This document shows, in pieces, positions 1-10,536 of a DNA stretch of 55,977 bases (position 1 is its first letter; each line of letters begins with the position of its first letter). Source of the stretch: Pholiota molesta (lineage: Eukaryota > Basidiomycota > Agaricomycetes > Agaricales > Strophariaceae); assembly GCA_014925825.1 (NCBI GenBank), contig JACGCK010000265.1, forward strand, positions 1 to 55,977. Reading direction: 5' to 3'. A program made the position numbers and the translations under genes. Under the pieces are notes generated by a model. That model was given only the letters and a program-made list of their open reading frames with translations. It had not been told where the DNA came from and did no database searches.

Positions 1-565
1 TCAGATCCGTCGTCGTTGGGTTTTGCTCGTTTCTTGGATGGAGAGATGCTTTCGAGGAGGGATTCGACCTCCTGGTCGATAGCGGTTGCAGGCGCTCGAG
101 AAGGCTCGGGCGCTTGTGTAGGCGCCCGGTGGTTGAGTCCTGCGGCGGCATGAGCTCCTCGCCTAGCTGCATCGGCGGCGAGACGCTCGAAAGATTCGAT
201 AATTCCGAGGTATTCCGCGAGAGCGGTTTCCTTCTGAGACTCGTCCATGCTTTCCCCATGCGAGAAGTCCAACTTCGACGTGATGTAGGCGATTGTCCTT
301 GCCTTCGAAATTCTCCCTTCTCTAAAATCATTGAGGCGTCTGTTGATATCGACAATGAGCTCATTGTCGACTCGCGGCTGAGTTCCTCCATTTCGTCCAT
401 CGGGTGCTCGGGATTGGACATTCTGAGCAGTAGGCTCGGTGATTCGGGCATTCTGAGCAGTAGGCTCGGGATTTCGGGCGCTTGGATCTGTGATCCGCCA
501 TCACCATGATTGGCGGGTTCTTCGGTGATGGGGATGCTTCTGGCGAAAGATCCTTCATAACTCAT
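1..565 (-). CDS. mobile-element-like ORF, N-terminal part (runs off window start)
   Basis: The minus strand from the ATG at 563-565 reads an N-terminus starting MSYEGSFARS. After one frame change near 485-500 it continues open to the window edge. The second frame contains two near-identical EPTAQN repeats, then NRRLNDFREGRISKARTIAY, a helical stretch (SFERLAADAARRG) and a basic tail (SPSKKRAK). This layout resembles the N-terminal region of an abundant Agaricomycete dispersed ORF family found with mobile elements; that assignment is from memory and its function is unknown to me. The frame change is repaired by one extra G in a GG run, so it may be a consensus error. Alternatively this is a decaying repeat copy. 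The C-terminal part lies outside the window. Confidence 0.5.
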   Translation of the reverse strand, partial: MSYEGSFARSIPITEEPANHGDGGSQIQAPEIPSLLLRMPESPSLLLRMSNPEHPMDEMEELSRESTMSSLSISTDASMILEKGEFRRQGQSPTSRRSWTSRMGKAWTSLRRKPLSRNTSELSNLSSVSPPMQLGEELMPPQDSTTGRLHKRPSLLERLQPLSTRRSNPSSKASLHPRNEQNPTTTDL

Positions 566-1400
566 TGGTAAAAATAGAGATTGAGTGTAAACGATGACGA
601 AGTTGAGTTTTTTTTTTGAGAGATGTCGAGCCTCTGCAAATGGCGAGTGGAGGAAGGAAAAGAAGGGAGACAAACCAGGATGCGAGTCAGTTTGTCTTAA
701 AATTTCCTTCCTCCCAGTTGGGTCACATGCCGGACGAAAATTAATCCGCTGCGAACGACTTTCTATTAAAGGTGAGGCAGACTCGCAATGAGCGGCGGAC
801 CAGCTCAGCGTGGCCGTCGATATATTATTGCGCGGCCGGGCCAGCGCAATTGGGGTCATCCGCACGGCCAGGCCAGTGTGGGGAAATACGCATGTGACTA
901 ACGAGCCTTGGTCGGTATAATTGGACTAGAGTAAATACTTCACTCAATTGCCATCGAGTTCCCGCTATCCATCTCGCAGTGACGCGAACCGACGAATTCC
1001 AACAGACTGTGCATGACGAAGCGCAAACTTGGTTATATGTACTTTCGACCATCTTCGACCATCATTTACCTGGACAATGTGGATGTGGATCTGCATTCAA
1101 TACGATGCCACAGGGCGGGTTCGTCATACTATGTACCACACCAGTACAGTCCAAGTACAGTCTATTTTAAGCAGAATTGAGGAATTCGGATACAGGCTTT
1201 CACTGCTGTGCACAAGCTGTGCATCTCGTCATCTGCCTGGCCAAGCTGCCATTGATCAATCGATCATCGAGCAAGTAACGCAGTTCTACCTACGGACATT
1301 GGACTACCTTGATTCATCATAATCAGCAAGTTATAAAGTGAGTTGTTATATGATCAGTCTACAATGCGAAGATTCACGTTCAAATTTCCATGAGTCCGAC
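566..1400. other. intergenic, no supported gene
   Basis: Only short ORFs without recognisable sequence. The stretch separates the leftward ORF ending at 565 from the rightward gene starting at 1401, so it probably contains both promoters. I see no structured repeat or RNA gene. Confidence 0.5.
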
Positions 1401-3256
1401 ATGAATGCATCAGTAGAGGGGAGAATCGGTAGATTTTTCCGGTCAATGCTTCGTCCATCTGGCTTGGACTCTCAGAGGTCAGCAACTGTGACTTCCAGCA
1501 CTGTGCCTGTGGTACGTATCTGGAGTCGAACAGGCTCTGAGTCATTCAATTCAAACTGAAAGAGATTCTGAAATTTTATTGTTTAGAATGCTGCTTTGTC
1601 CATCAATCCTCGCTATGCTACCTACTACCGTCATCTATCTCTTGAAGGCCATGGAATTCCACTTTGGATGCCAGAGCCAAATGAAAATCACCATATAAAT
1701 TATAGGAGGCGAGGAGCAGCCATTGGTGATGTCGTTATGTATACTTCAAATGGGGGCTTACACTTTCTGTTCAACATCTGCCTCGACGCCCAGGATCCTA
1801 TCAATGGAAATGATGTTCCAGAAGGATTTTCCCCTTTCATACCAGCGCTACGTCCAAGTGATACATACGGGTCTCAGGAGTATGGGGAAGACAGTTCTCT
1901 TGCCAGCAAGTTAGTCACAAGAACGAAGGAGCACCATGGTCCTGCGTGAGTGAATGCTCTTTGGCTCCATATATCCTCTTCATGCTGTCAATTGCAGCGG
2001 ATTATGGTTCCAATCATCAGCTTCAGAGGGTGCTATCTTGACAATGCCAGAAGGGGCCTACTCGGAAGATCTCGTGCGAGTGGGTGGATTTAAGCGATAC
2101 CTCGCAGAAAATCTGGACAGCTGGTACCAATATGTCAACGACGTTCTCGAATTTGATGTAGAACAGGGAGGGCTCCATCTCGTTACAGGTGTCCATAAGG
2201 CGACGGCGTGGGGAATTGCTACATTTTCCAACGAAAGGACGACGGCCATGGACCTTGAGATGATATTCAGATCCAATGAAAATGATGATACGTCCACTGG
2301 CGACCTATATTCTTGGGAGTACAGAGGTATCGTTGATTCGACAAGAGCAGGACCGACTCGCAGACAAAGGAGGACTATCTTTGAAGGGCTTCCAGAAGCG
2401 GAACGCGAACCATTTGAAAATCAATGTCTCTTTGTTCGCACATGGAATGCTGCGATTCAAAAACCCGAGGCCTTTAAAAATCGCGAATCAGATGCTATCG
2501 TCGTGCCCGCAAATCAGGCGAACAACACTATCCATCCTGCTGATATGGAGACCTCCGGCTCAGCTGGACTAAATCACTCTGGCTCCCAGGTGGATTTAAC
2601 GAAGCACATAACACTTCTGCTCCAGATCAATTGGGTGCACTGGACGGTTTATCAATGGCGCGAAATGAGTTTCTTTTGGTGCGTAAATGTTTTGAGCTAC
2701 TTGGACCTGATGTTCGGGGTCTAATTGACGAGCAGAGAGATCATCCTTCGAAAGCAATCAACGACTTTCTACTGAAAGAGGTCAGCTTGTTCAAACGGCC
2801 TGTAACTTGCGCAGAGCTCATAGTCATTGAATACCCAGAAACCAAACGCAAGGATTGCTATTACGCACGATCAGGATTGGATATCTCTTCTTACCGAAGT
2901 AGGTTTTGATGAGGCCCACACATTTTTGAAATATTTCTCAAGACTCTTCATAGGACGATGTTTCACTTCCTTCTGGGAATGAGCTAGTGGCACGTTTGAA
3001 GAAGTCATGCAAAATCATTGTAGATGAAGGTAAGGGTGCTGCTCAAGGTTTTGATTATATTGTTTTGGTTCATCGAGGTGTTACAGGAATTATTTACCTT
3101 GAACACAAAGATGCGCAATTAAACATGACTAGGAGAACTGAGCATCTCCATTCTGAAGACCGATGGGTTCCAGATAATAATTTCTCACCACAGAATGAGG
3201 CAATTTCAGATTGTGGGTATAAACTTTTGCTTACATTTTGGCGAAATGAGGCTTGA
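1401..3256 (+). CDS. Agaricomycete-specific protein of unknown function (multi-exon, one apparent frameshift)
   Basis: Exons: 1401-1511, 1587-1945, 1998-2780, 2839-2898, 2954-3029 and 3087-3256, all with GT-AG introns. Splicing gives a continuous protein with motifs I recall from a widespread mushroom family: INPRYATYYRHLSLEGHGIP near the N-terminus, SASEGAILTMPEGA in the middle, then HPSKAINDFLL, ITHDQDWISLL, and a C-terminal DEGIIYLE with CGYKLLLTFWRNEA just before the stop. No catalytic domain is recognised. Within exon 3, near 2594-2600, the frame changes from one ending NHSGSQ to one reading GGFNEAHNTSAPDQL. No usable intron spans the change, and one extra C in a CCC run repairs it. The start at 1401 was chosen for its short basic N-terminus; 1338 is an in-frame alternative. 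Confidence 0.72.
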
Positions 3257-3341
3257 CTTAAACGTTTCCACAGCCGTCGTTCCCCTCCTCTCAATTGGCT
3301 CGCCTTCTTCGCTCTTCGTCTCCGATCGTACTTTGGGGACC

Positions 3342-4876
3342 ATGTGCGGGCTCAACGAGGACATCTTGCGTCACATCGTGGACTATCTTCCTGATGAGAC
3401 GCTCGATAGGATCAACGGCTCGCATCCCGTATTCTATCAGGCATGGATGAAATCGCGATACGCCTCTATTTGCATTACCAAGGCGAATAACGAAAGCAAG
3501 AGGCTCTTGGCTCATCTTTGGTATGTCATTTTTCTTTATGATCTTCAATGCTTGACATTGACGATCTCTCCAATAGCGAGCCGTACGTGGCGCGTTATGT
3601 GCGGAGACTCAAGGTCCAGCCATGGTTCACTGACAATGTCGTCGTAAGTCGGTATCTGCAAATGGTAGACCGAGATGGTACGCGAAATTCTACGGAACAG
3701 AAGCGGTTCTCCGAAGACATAAAGAAAGTCACAGCGGCGTTTATGGCCATGACCGAGCTCCAGGAATACTCGATCGATTGGGATGGATCGGATCGATTCC
3801 ACCCAGAGCTTTATCGCGCATTTCTGGTGCCGCCGTTGGAGATATGGGCAAAACACTTGACAAGATTGTCCATCTGCGTCCCATTATCCATGATCAGTTC
3901 GCTCGCGTGCCTCCGTCTCCCCTATCTCGAATCCTTCACATATCACTTCTGCACCGGAAACACGCCGTTGAAGGACATCGATGACGCCCATGATGGGTTT
4001 GTGGTGTTCGTGAACAATCTCAAGGACTCGTTGCAGGCGCTATCATTTCTGTCAACATCAATATCCCAACATCTCGACCTCTCCCGTATATTCCGAACTC
4101 TGGGGATTTTTCCTTCCCTAAAGAAAGTTGTCCTATCCATCCCTTTCGATGGCGGGCAACTCTCCAACCCTATGACTTTCGTGAAATTTCTAAAGAAGCA
4201 CAGAGAAAGTTTGCAGGAATTCAACCTGCTCACCACTCGGTGCTCGAGTCACTCAAAGCCCGGCGATCCCGCGCACATTTATTGGATTCAACATATTCTC
4301 CAATCTATCAAGAGGCCGTTCCCGCTCCTTTCCGGTGTCGGAATCGCCTTGCGTCCTCGGAAGGCTCCCCTCGGAACCCTCGTCGATTTCTTAGATCTCC
4401 ATTCATCTACCCTCCAGTCGGTTTCTCTCATGGACCGCTCGCTCGGTGTGCATGAGATCGAGTCGCTGTGGTCCGTAGGCGGCTCAAGAAATATTGTAGA
4501 TCTTCACGTCAAGGTGGATGCTCTTTCAGCATCGCTTCTCGCACGCTTTGCCCGACGATTCCCGAATCTAGAAACACTGGAATTGGAGTGCAATCGCGTC
4601 GACATTGATCGCAGCTGTGCGGTGGATGGTGATTTTAGACAGCAGGGTGTGGTGAGCATCATTTTAACGCTGTGATGCGTAGACTCAATTTACTCATTGC
4701 TAATGATCATTTTTTTGCAGAGCGAATTCTTTGCAAACCTCCAACGTCATGGCGATCATATTAGATATTGGGGCCTTAAACATCTTATCATTGACCAACG
4801 AAGTTTGGCGAACCAGATCAAACGCGACCTTGTTTACTTCCTTCCCCATCTCACGGTCAGTTCCTGCGAAAGCTAA
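3342..4876 (+). CDS. F-box-like / leucine-rich-repeat-type protein
   Basis: Exons 3342-3520, 3577-4651 and 4721-4876 encode 469 residues. The N-terminus (MCGLNEDILRHIVDYLPDET) has the L-x-x-E/D-I-L-x-x-I-V-x-x-L pattern of fungal F-box-like domains, but is weak compared with classical F-boxes. The rest is a series of hydrophobic, leucine-rich segments (such as LRLPYLESFTY and FARRFPNLETLELECN) typical of the degenerate LRR region of mushroom F-box proteins. Proteins of this type usually act as substrate adaptors of SCF ubiquitin ligases; that role is inferred. Intron 1 (3521-3576) and intron 2 (4652-4720) are canonical and restore frame exactly. It lies 85 bp downstream of the gene ending at 3256, on the same strand. 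Confidence 0.8.
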
Positions 4877-5403
4877 CCCTCTCACGAAGTACATTCCTCT
4901 CTTTCTATCCTTGTTCCTTCTTTCCTGACGCATTTTGTAACAATGTACTACTAATTCCTGATAATATCCACCTTTGCTCGTTGGGCAGGATTTTATCGCC
5001 TTTTATGTAGACCCCCAGACATCCGAGCATCCCACGCTGAAGTGGGGGATGTATATTATGTTTGCATCTGGTTTGCATGTATATTCTTTCGACACTGTGG
5101 GGAAACCTTTGCTTTCAGTAACTGTAAGGTGAAAAGCACTCTGTCATTGAATGATTGAATACCAGGATTTGCCTAAATTTAAAACAGTGCTCAAGTAACT
5201 GTGAGGTGAAAATCATTCTTCATTGAATAATTGAATACCAGGATCTAAGAATCAGATTAATATATTGCAAACGCTCAAGTGGATCACGTGGGCGCTACGC
5301 GCGATCTTGCTGACCGTGACCTCGTCACGACATTCAAGGTTCTTCCCCGACATCCAGTGTCCACTATTCAAATATTCACGACTCATAGGCATTCATAAGA
5401 ACA
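4877..5403. other. intergenic region upstream of elongin C
   Basis: No coding region is supported. It contains a spaced direct repeat (5117-5168 and 5194-5244) annotated separately. Confidence 0.5.
5117..5244. repeat. spaced direct repeat, two about 51-bp units
   Basis: Units at 5117-5168 and 5194-5244 both start AGTAACTGT(A/G)AGGTGAAAA and end ATTGAATACCAGGAT, with only a few differences between them and a 25-bp spacer. They lie about 160-290 bp upstream of the elongin C start, so they may be duplicated promoter sequence. Confidence 0.75.
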
Positions 5404-6005
5404 ATGTATGCATGTATATTCCAGGGAAGGTCTGCGCAGTACTTAATTTTTTGATAGGGACGTCCAAGACACCGAGACCAAACCACCCGTCGACCCCGGA
5501 GACCAATGGGTGCGACTCCAAAGCTTAGACGGTTTCTGCTACCTCGTCAAACGCAAGGTTGCTAACGCTAGTGGCACTATACGAAACATGTTGGACTCGG
5601 ATGGTACGCGTCATCGAACTATCTCCGAAGAATCCATATCTCTCATACTTTCTTTCTTTCATAGCGGGTGGTTATGCCGAGGCCTTGACTCGTCTTTGTG
5701 AGATCAACGAAAGGTATGCGACAAGAGTATATGTTTCTGTCGTTCGCGATCTCTAATTTCACGCTGGGTTTGTTGTATGACAGAGGAATCATCGTCGAAA
5801 AGATGGTGGAATACATGAGCTTCAAAACATACTACGAGTCTGTCAATCCGAAGGAGGATGTCCCAGTCAAAGAATTCCTGGAGCGGATACCTCCAGAGAT
5901 CGTCCTGGAACTGTTACTCGCAGCTGATTATCAAGAGAGTACGTCGCATCGTTGCAATTCACCCATTCTACTACACAACTTCCTAACCTTGCGTTACTAG
6001 TGTAA
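5404..6005 (+). CDS. elc1: elongin C (Skp1-superfamily BTB/POZ-fold protein)
   Basis: Exons 5404-5405, 5458-5603, 5665-5713, 5784-5938 and 6001-6005 give 118 residues, close to human elongin C (112). Recognisable blocks in order: QWVRLQSLDGFCYLVKRKVA, SGTIRNMLDS, a short insert GGYAEALTRLCEINERG, IIVEKMVEYMSFKTYYES and PPEIVLELLLAADYQ. These match the elongin C pattern SSDGHEF(I/Y)VKR...SGTIKAML...P(E/S)(I/H)ALELLMAANF. Elongin C bridges elongin A or other BC-box proteins to cullin ubiquitin ligases and the transcript elongation machinery. Oddity: the only start I can build uses AT at 5404-5405 and G at 5458, so intron 1 (5406-5457) would interrupt the start codon. The last codon before the stop is likewise split by an intron. 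Confidence 0.87.
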
Positions 6006-6707
6006 ATCAAGGCTATCTCATTGCTGCAAGCCCACGACGGTCACACCAATACGGTCGTACCAACAACTTCCATCCCCGGACCTCAACGACACGGCACTAC
6101 CGCATCTCGAACAAGTTCAACCCACCATATTCTGGTACAAAGGATGTCATCATACGATATTTATCGACCAGCGACCTGGCGGGGATACTGTAGAATTTCG
6201 ACCAAGTGCTCGAAATTTTTGGAAAAAAATTGGGTCCCGAGGGCTCAAAAATTTTCTTTCGATTTAAGGCGAATTTTAAGCAATAGTTTTTTCGCCGTTG
6301 TGACGCGTGACGCGAGCACTTGGTCGTAATGGTACAGTAGTACACTCTTAACGCTGCTACCGAATTCAAGGACCAGACGACAGGAAGAGGTCTTGGAATG
6401 TAACAGAAAGTCCAGATAGATTGGATATATATGAGTAGTACGTAGGTATCATAAGAGCACAGAAAGGACAGAAACAACAACAACAATGAATCCCAAACTA
6501 CATTCCGTTAAAAGAGACAATCCACACCCATCAGTCAAATCATACACGCACACCACCGCCTCCGCATACGCGCTCCCTCCCCTGTCGTACAGATTTACAA
6601 CGTACATCCCCTCCGACGCCATCCCGGCCGCACACACACACACCCACCCTCTACGCTTGCGGTTATCAATCTGGAGGGGGTGGGGAGGAGGACACGTCAC
6701 TAACAAT
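6006..6707. other. intergenic between convergent elc1 and CNA1
   Basis: No gene supported. It holds a 154-bp inverted-repeat element (6186-6339) and the likely 3' ends of the two converging genes. Confidence 0.5.
6186..6339. mobile_element. pogo/Tc1-mariner-like MITE
   Basis: A 154-bp element whose ends are inverted copies. The left end reads TACTGTA, seven variable bases, then CGACCAAGTGCTCG. The reverse complement of the right end reads TACTGTA, a partly different spacer, then the same CGACCAAGTGCTCG. Termini that begin and end in TA fit the TA target-site duplication of the Tc1/mariner/pogo superfamily. It is too short to encode a transposase. Confidence 0.7.
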
Positions 6708-9216
6708 TCAATACGCGGTGCCATGCCGTTTCAACCCACCGGGGCGCGACGTCATATTCCGCCCGCGCGCGATGCGGTCCGCGAGCTTCTCGACGACGCC
6801 GCCCGCCGCGTCGTCCTCGTCGAGCGTGCGCTTGATCAGGTCCTCCATGTCCATCCCGTCCGCGGACGCGCGCCGGCTCGTGTTCCGCATGGACGTCGCG
6901 GAGAAGACCGTCGGCCGCGCCTGGTCGAACTCCGGCAGGCGCTCGTTCGCGATGTCCGAGCGGCGGCTGGAGGGGGCGGGTTGTGAGCATGTTGGGGTGG
7001 GAGGCAGAGGGGGGAGGATACGTACGCGTCGGCGAAGCTGCGGATGCTCCTGTTGATCTTGGTGGCTTGCACAGTGAGCGCGTCCGCGCCGCCCGCACGG
7101 CTGACGGCGGTGGATGAGCCAGCGACGCTCTCCAATTCCGTGGCGTTCTCTGCCTCTTCTCTATTGGACAGACAGGTCGTCAGTGAATATTGCAGAGCAA
7201 CAACAACGTATGGCAAAAGGGTTGGAGAAAACTCAGCGGATCCGAAGAAAGAAAAAAATACGAACCGGAGAAGTTGGAACACCTTCTGCATCTTACCCAC
7301 AGCCAGAATCTTGTTCTTGATGAGCTGTCTCCTGGCCGCCAAATCGTCGGAAGACGGCCGTCCCATGATGACATCGCTTTCGCCTTCTGAATCCGTGTCG
7401 TCCAGCTCCTCTTGACTGCATATACTCAGAATGGCGAGCAGCATCTCAGTAACTGACGCAGCAAGAAAAAAGCTCATCTCAGAACCGAGATGAAAGGATG
7501 AAAAAAGTGCTTGGATCAGGAAACGTACTTTTCTGGCCTACGAACGGTAGACTCCACGTGAACGCGTCCATAAAATTGGGCAGCCAAAAGGGATGTGTTG
7601 TCGAATTGTACTGCCTGATCGTGATGTTCTTGTTCGCGTATTTCAGAATCGCGCCGCGATTGCGATACATGTCCAGGTAGTTGGGGGCGGAGAAGATGGT
7701 GATGACGGACGGGAAGTTGCGTTTGGGGGTCTTGCGATACATGGTATATCTATGAGGGAATTTCGACGTGAGCATGCAGATGCCATATCAAGGAAGGAAG
7801 GAAAGAACAGACCCTGCGTCTTGGGCTTCATGTCCTCGAATGAGGGTAAGCAGGCTATTCCTGTCGAGGAACTGGCATACAGCCTCGTAGCTGAAAGAAG
7901 GTTTGAGCCAGAGTGAAAGGAATATTGGCAATGAACAGCGTACGTGTAGAAGAACGAGCACCCGCGCGTCGCGTTGTGCGTGAACGTCGTTCCGCGATCC
8001 AGCGCGGGCCCAGTCGCACTGGGCTCCGTCTCGTGTCCAAAGTTTACAATCGGATCCGACCAGAGCAGGTCACACAGCATGCCATGTGAGCCCGGCTCTT
8101 GATTTCTGTTTATCTAACTCACATCCCATCAGCGCACGCCACGGAGGGAGCAGAATAGACGCACCGACGCCAGATCGTTGAGGGTGATCAGCTGGGGTGA
8201 AAGGCCCCCATGTACGCAGAAGAATTTGCCATCGACGAGCGCGGCAATGGGAAGAGAGCAGAAGGAGCGCAGACATGCTTCGTACACGTTTTCAGAGTAT
8301 TTGTGGAGACCTAGATGTGGTATTTGAGGATGACGACATGGTGGAGAAATGGCAAGACAGCGTACATTCGCGTTTGAACGTGAAGTATTCAGTGAGGTGC
8401 CGACACTCATGGTTGCCTCGCAACAGCACTATTCGGCCAGGAGAGTGGATTTTGAGAGCGTATAGATACAACAGGCACTGGAAGCGATGAGCGAGAAGGA
8501 TACGAGAGAAAACAAGCAACATACTTCGATTCCAAAGTCACCCCGATCTACATAGTCTCCAAGGAAGAGATACAAGCTATCTTGCAAAGACCCGCCCACT
8601 TCGAACATCTTCATCAAGTCGTACTGATTGACGAACTCATCAGCGATCTGTGGCGCACAACATCAGCGAATGGCTCACATATTGCCCATGAATATCCCCA
8701 CAGACTAGCAAGGTTGTGTCACAACTCGGTCAACGGATGAAAGGGTGAAAAGGGTGAACGACAGACTGGTGACGGGGCTCCTGAGCGGGACCATGTTAGG
8801 CTCTCTAGAAAATATATTGGTCGCCTCCTCCAGGATATACAGCGCCTGCGACTCCTTGAGGCGTCCTTCTCGAAAGAAGTGGCCCTTCAGAAACTCGTGG
8901 TTCACTTTCCGCTCCTGCCCCTCGAACATGAAGAACTCTTCATCCGTCGGCTTGGTCGCTGCTGGTGGTGGTACCTATCGTGTGCGCGCACACGCGAATG
9001 GGATCGATCAAACTGGCGCTCCATGAGCGGCGGTGCAGGTGATGGTGAACGTACCTGCGGCACTGGTCGTGCTGTCAAGTCGAGATTGGCGTGTGGGGTC
9101 TCTGGGGGCGGCGGTTGCGGCGGTTGCGGGTTCTGGAGCGGGTTCTGGTAGAGACCGCCTGCAGGGGGCGCATGCGAGATCGAGCCTGACTGGTTGCGCC
9201 TGTGATTCGCGGACAT
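6708..9216 (-). CDS. CNA1: calcineurin A, catalytic subunit of Ca2+/calmodulin-dependent Ser/Thr phosphatase 2B
   Basis: Twelve exons on the minus strand: 9055-9216, 8767-8974, 8679-8704, 8525-8623, 8366-8477, 8165-8310, 7944-8113, 7813-7890, 7529-7749, 7266-7452, 7026-7160 and 6708-6966. They join in frame to 600 residues. Metallophosphatase motifs are all present: GDIHGQY (126-132), GDYVDRG (154-160), RGNHE (185-189), then HGG and RGHE. Downstream are the calcineurin-B-binding helix (388-407, [12 protein letters not shown]), the calmodulin-binding segment (451-470, [14 protein letters not shown]) and an autoinhibitory-like segment (about 505-528, [10 protein letters not shown] and NERLPEF). 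A Pro-rich N-terminal tail precedes the catalytic domain. Fungal calcineurin dephosphorylates Crz1-type factors and controls stress survival and morphogenesis. Exon 3 is only 26 nt. No defect is seen. Confidence 0.97.
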
Positions 9217-10536
9217 GGTTGGGCCGGGGATGGGCGCCTAGAGGGAGAGGGATGGAGGAAACGGACTTTTGGAAAGGAGAAAGAGACGGGCCGCACAGAA
9301 CAATGTTTCCATCTGTGTTTGGCAGTGTTAGCGGCGTCATTTTGGCGCCCACCAGAGCACAACCTGTGCACTATTTGCGCGGACAGGATGCGATAAAGGG
9401 CAATGTCGTGGACAGGAATGCGATGACTGTTGAGGTGAAGGTAGCATGGTGCTATGCGCCAGAGTTGTATCTGTATTCATCCGAGGCTGTGCTTCACATC
9501 TGCATCTATGCGCCGCATGATGCAGCTGGCAATAATACTAAGATTAATAAGGGCAGGCCTTCACCTTGCTTCTGCGATGGTGCACCTCATATGCGCATTC
9601 ACAGCGGGGTTATTTTATGCGACAGCGCCCGCAGTCCAAAGGCTGATTCAACGTTTTCGAGAAGAACATTTTATTTGCGGTGCAGAAAAGCCTGCGTGAA
9701 GAACATGATGTGTCTGCTATCAGATGTTCCAATCATTGACTTCAGTTAAACCTCCTCGCGATACGCCTCAAGAATAGCTCTCATCGTACCTCATCCAGAT
9801 ATTGAAAGCTCTTATGAAGAGTCAAGACATAGACTAGATTACGCATTGACCTTTGATTGAACTTCCAAGTTGCAGCAAAGTTGCAGAGCAGTGCGCAAGT
9901 TTTCTGGACTCTGGATGCCCAGAAGTATAATTGGGAGCATCGTAGCCCGAGAGATAGTTCGCCTGCAGGCAAACTTTTGAGAAACAAGAAAATATTAGCA
10001 TCATGCCCTCGTAGTCGTGCCACAGCCGCCTGCCGTATTCGTATCTGAGGCACCTGAGCGTGGGCCTGCCATCCATTACAGGGACTTGCGAAGTCGCGTA
10101 TGGCCGCATTGGCGAAAAAATTCTCCTCATAGATAAATTTGTGTCTCTTGTATGCCTAGGGAAATTACAGGAGTAATGTCGGTACGTTGAGAGGTAAGGA
10201 AAGGTTTAAAATTAGAACTCCCTGGGTATGGCTTGGCGAAGCTGCCACTCCAGAGGGTAGTGACTCGTGACTACTAGTGACTTGTGACTCTACGCGACGG
10301 CGGCGACGCGTCGAACATATTCATGAGCTTTCGTTCTTGCCACTGTCCTTGATTCTTCGATTCCTCGCTGAGCCTCTTTTCCACGACTACAAGATATATT
10401 TCCTCACAGTGCCGATTCAGTGCTCTATCCTAGAGGAATGACTAGAGAGAGCGCGCCGACTTCTGACAGAACTTGGGTCGCGTTCCACTTCAATACGTTG
10501 CAGATTTGAACTTTCTCCGTATTCTAAAGGCACGCC
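9217..10536. other. divergent intergenic region (CNA1 / 10537 gene)
   Basis: Small ORFs on both strands show no recognisable protein. Around 10258-10292 the tetra/hexamer TGACT recurs (TGACTCGTGACT, AGTGACTTGTGACTC), which could be a cluster of bZIP-type sites; this is only a motif observation. Promoters of both flanking genes must lie here. Confidence 0.4.

Noticed and set aside
2594..2640. A 36-nt GT-AG stretch as an intron explaining the frame change in the 1401 gene
   Set aside because: Too short for this genome and it does not restore the required phase.
6486..7056. Long ORFs antisense to the calcineurin 3' exons
   Set aside because: They mirror GC-rich coding exons of CNA1 on the other strand and have Arg/Ala-rich shadow composition.
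9781..10130. Minus-strand ORFs of about 90-98 codons upstream of CNA1
   Set aside because: Two overlapping frames with no motif; more likely promoter or UTR sequence.
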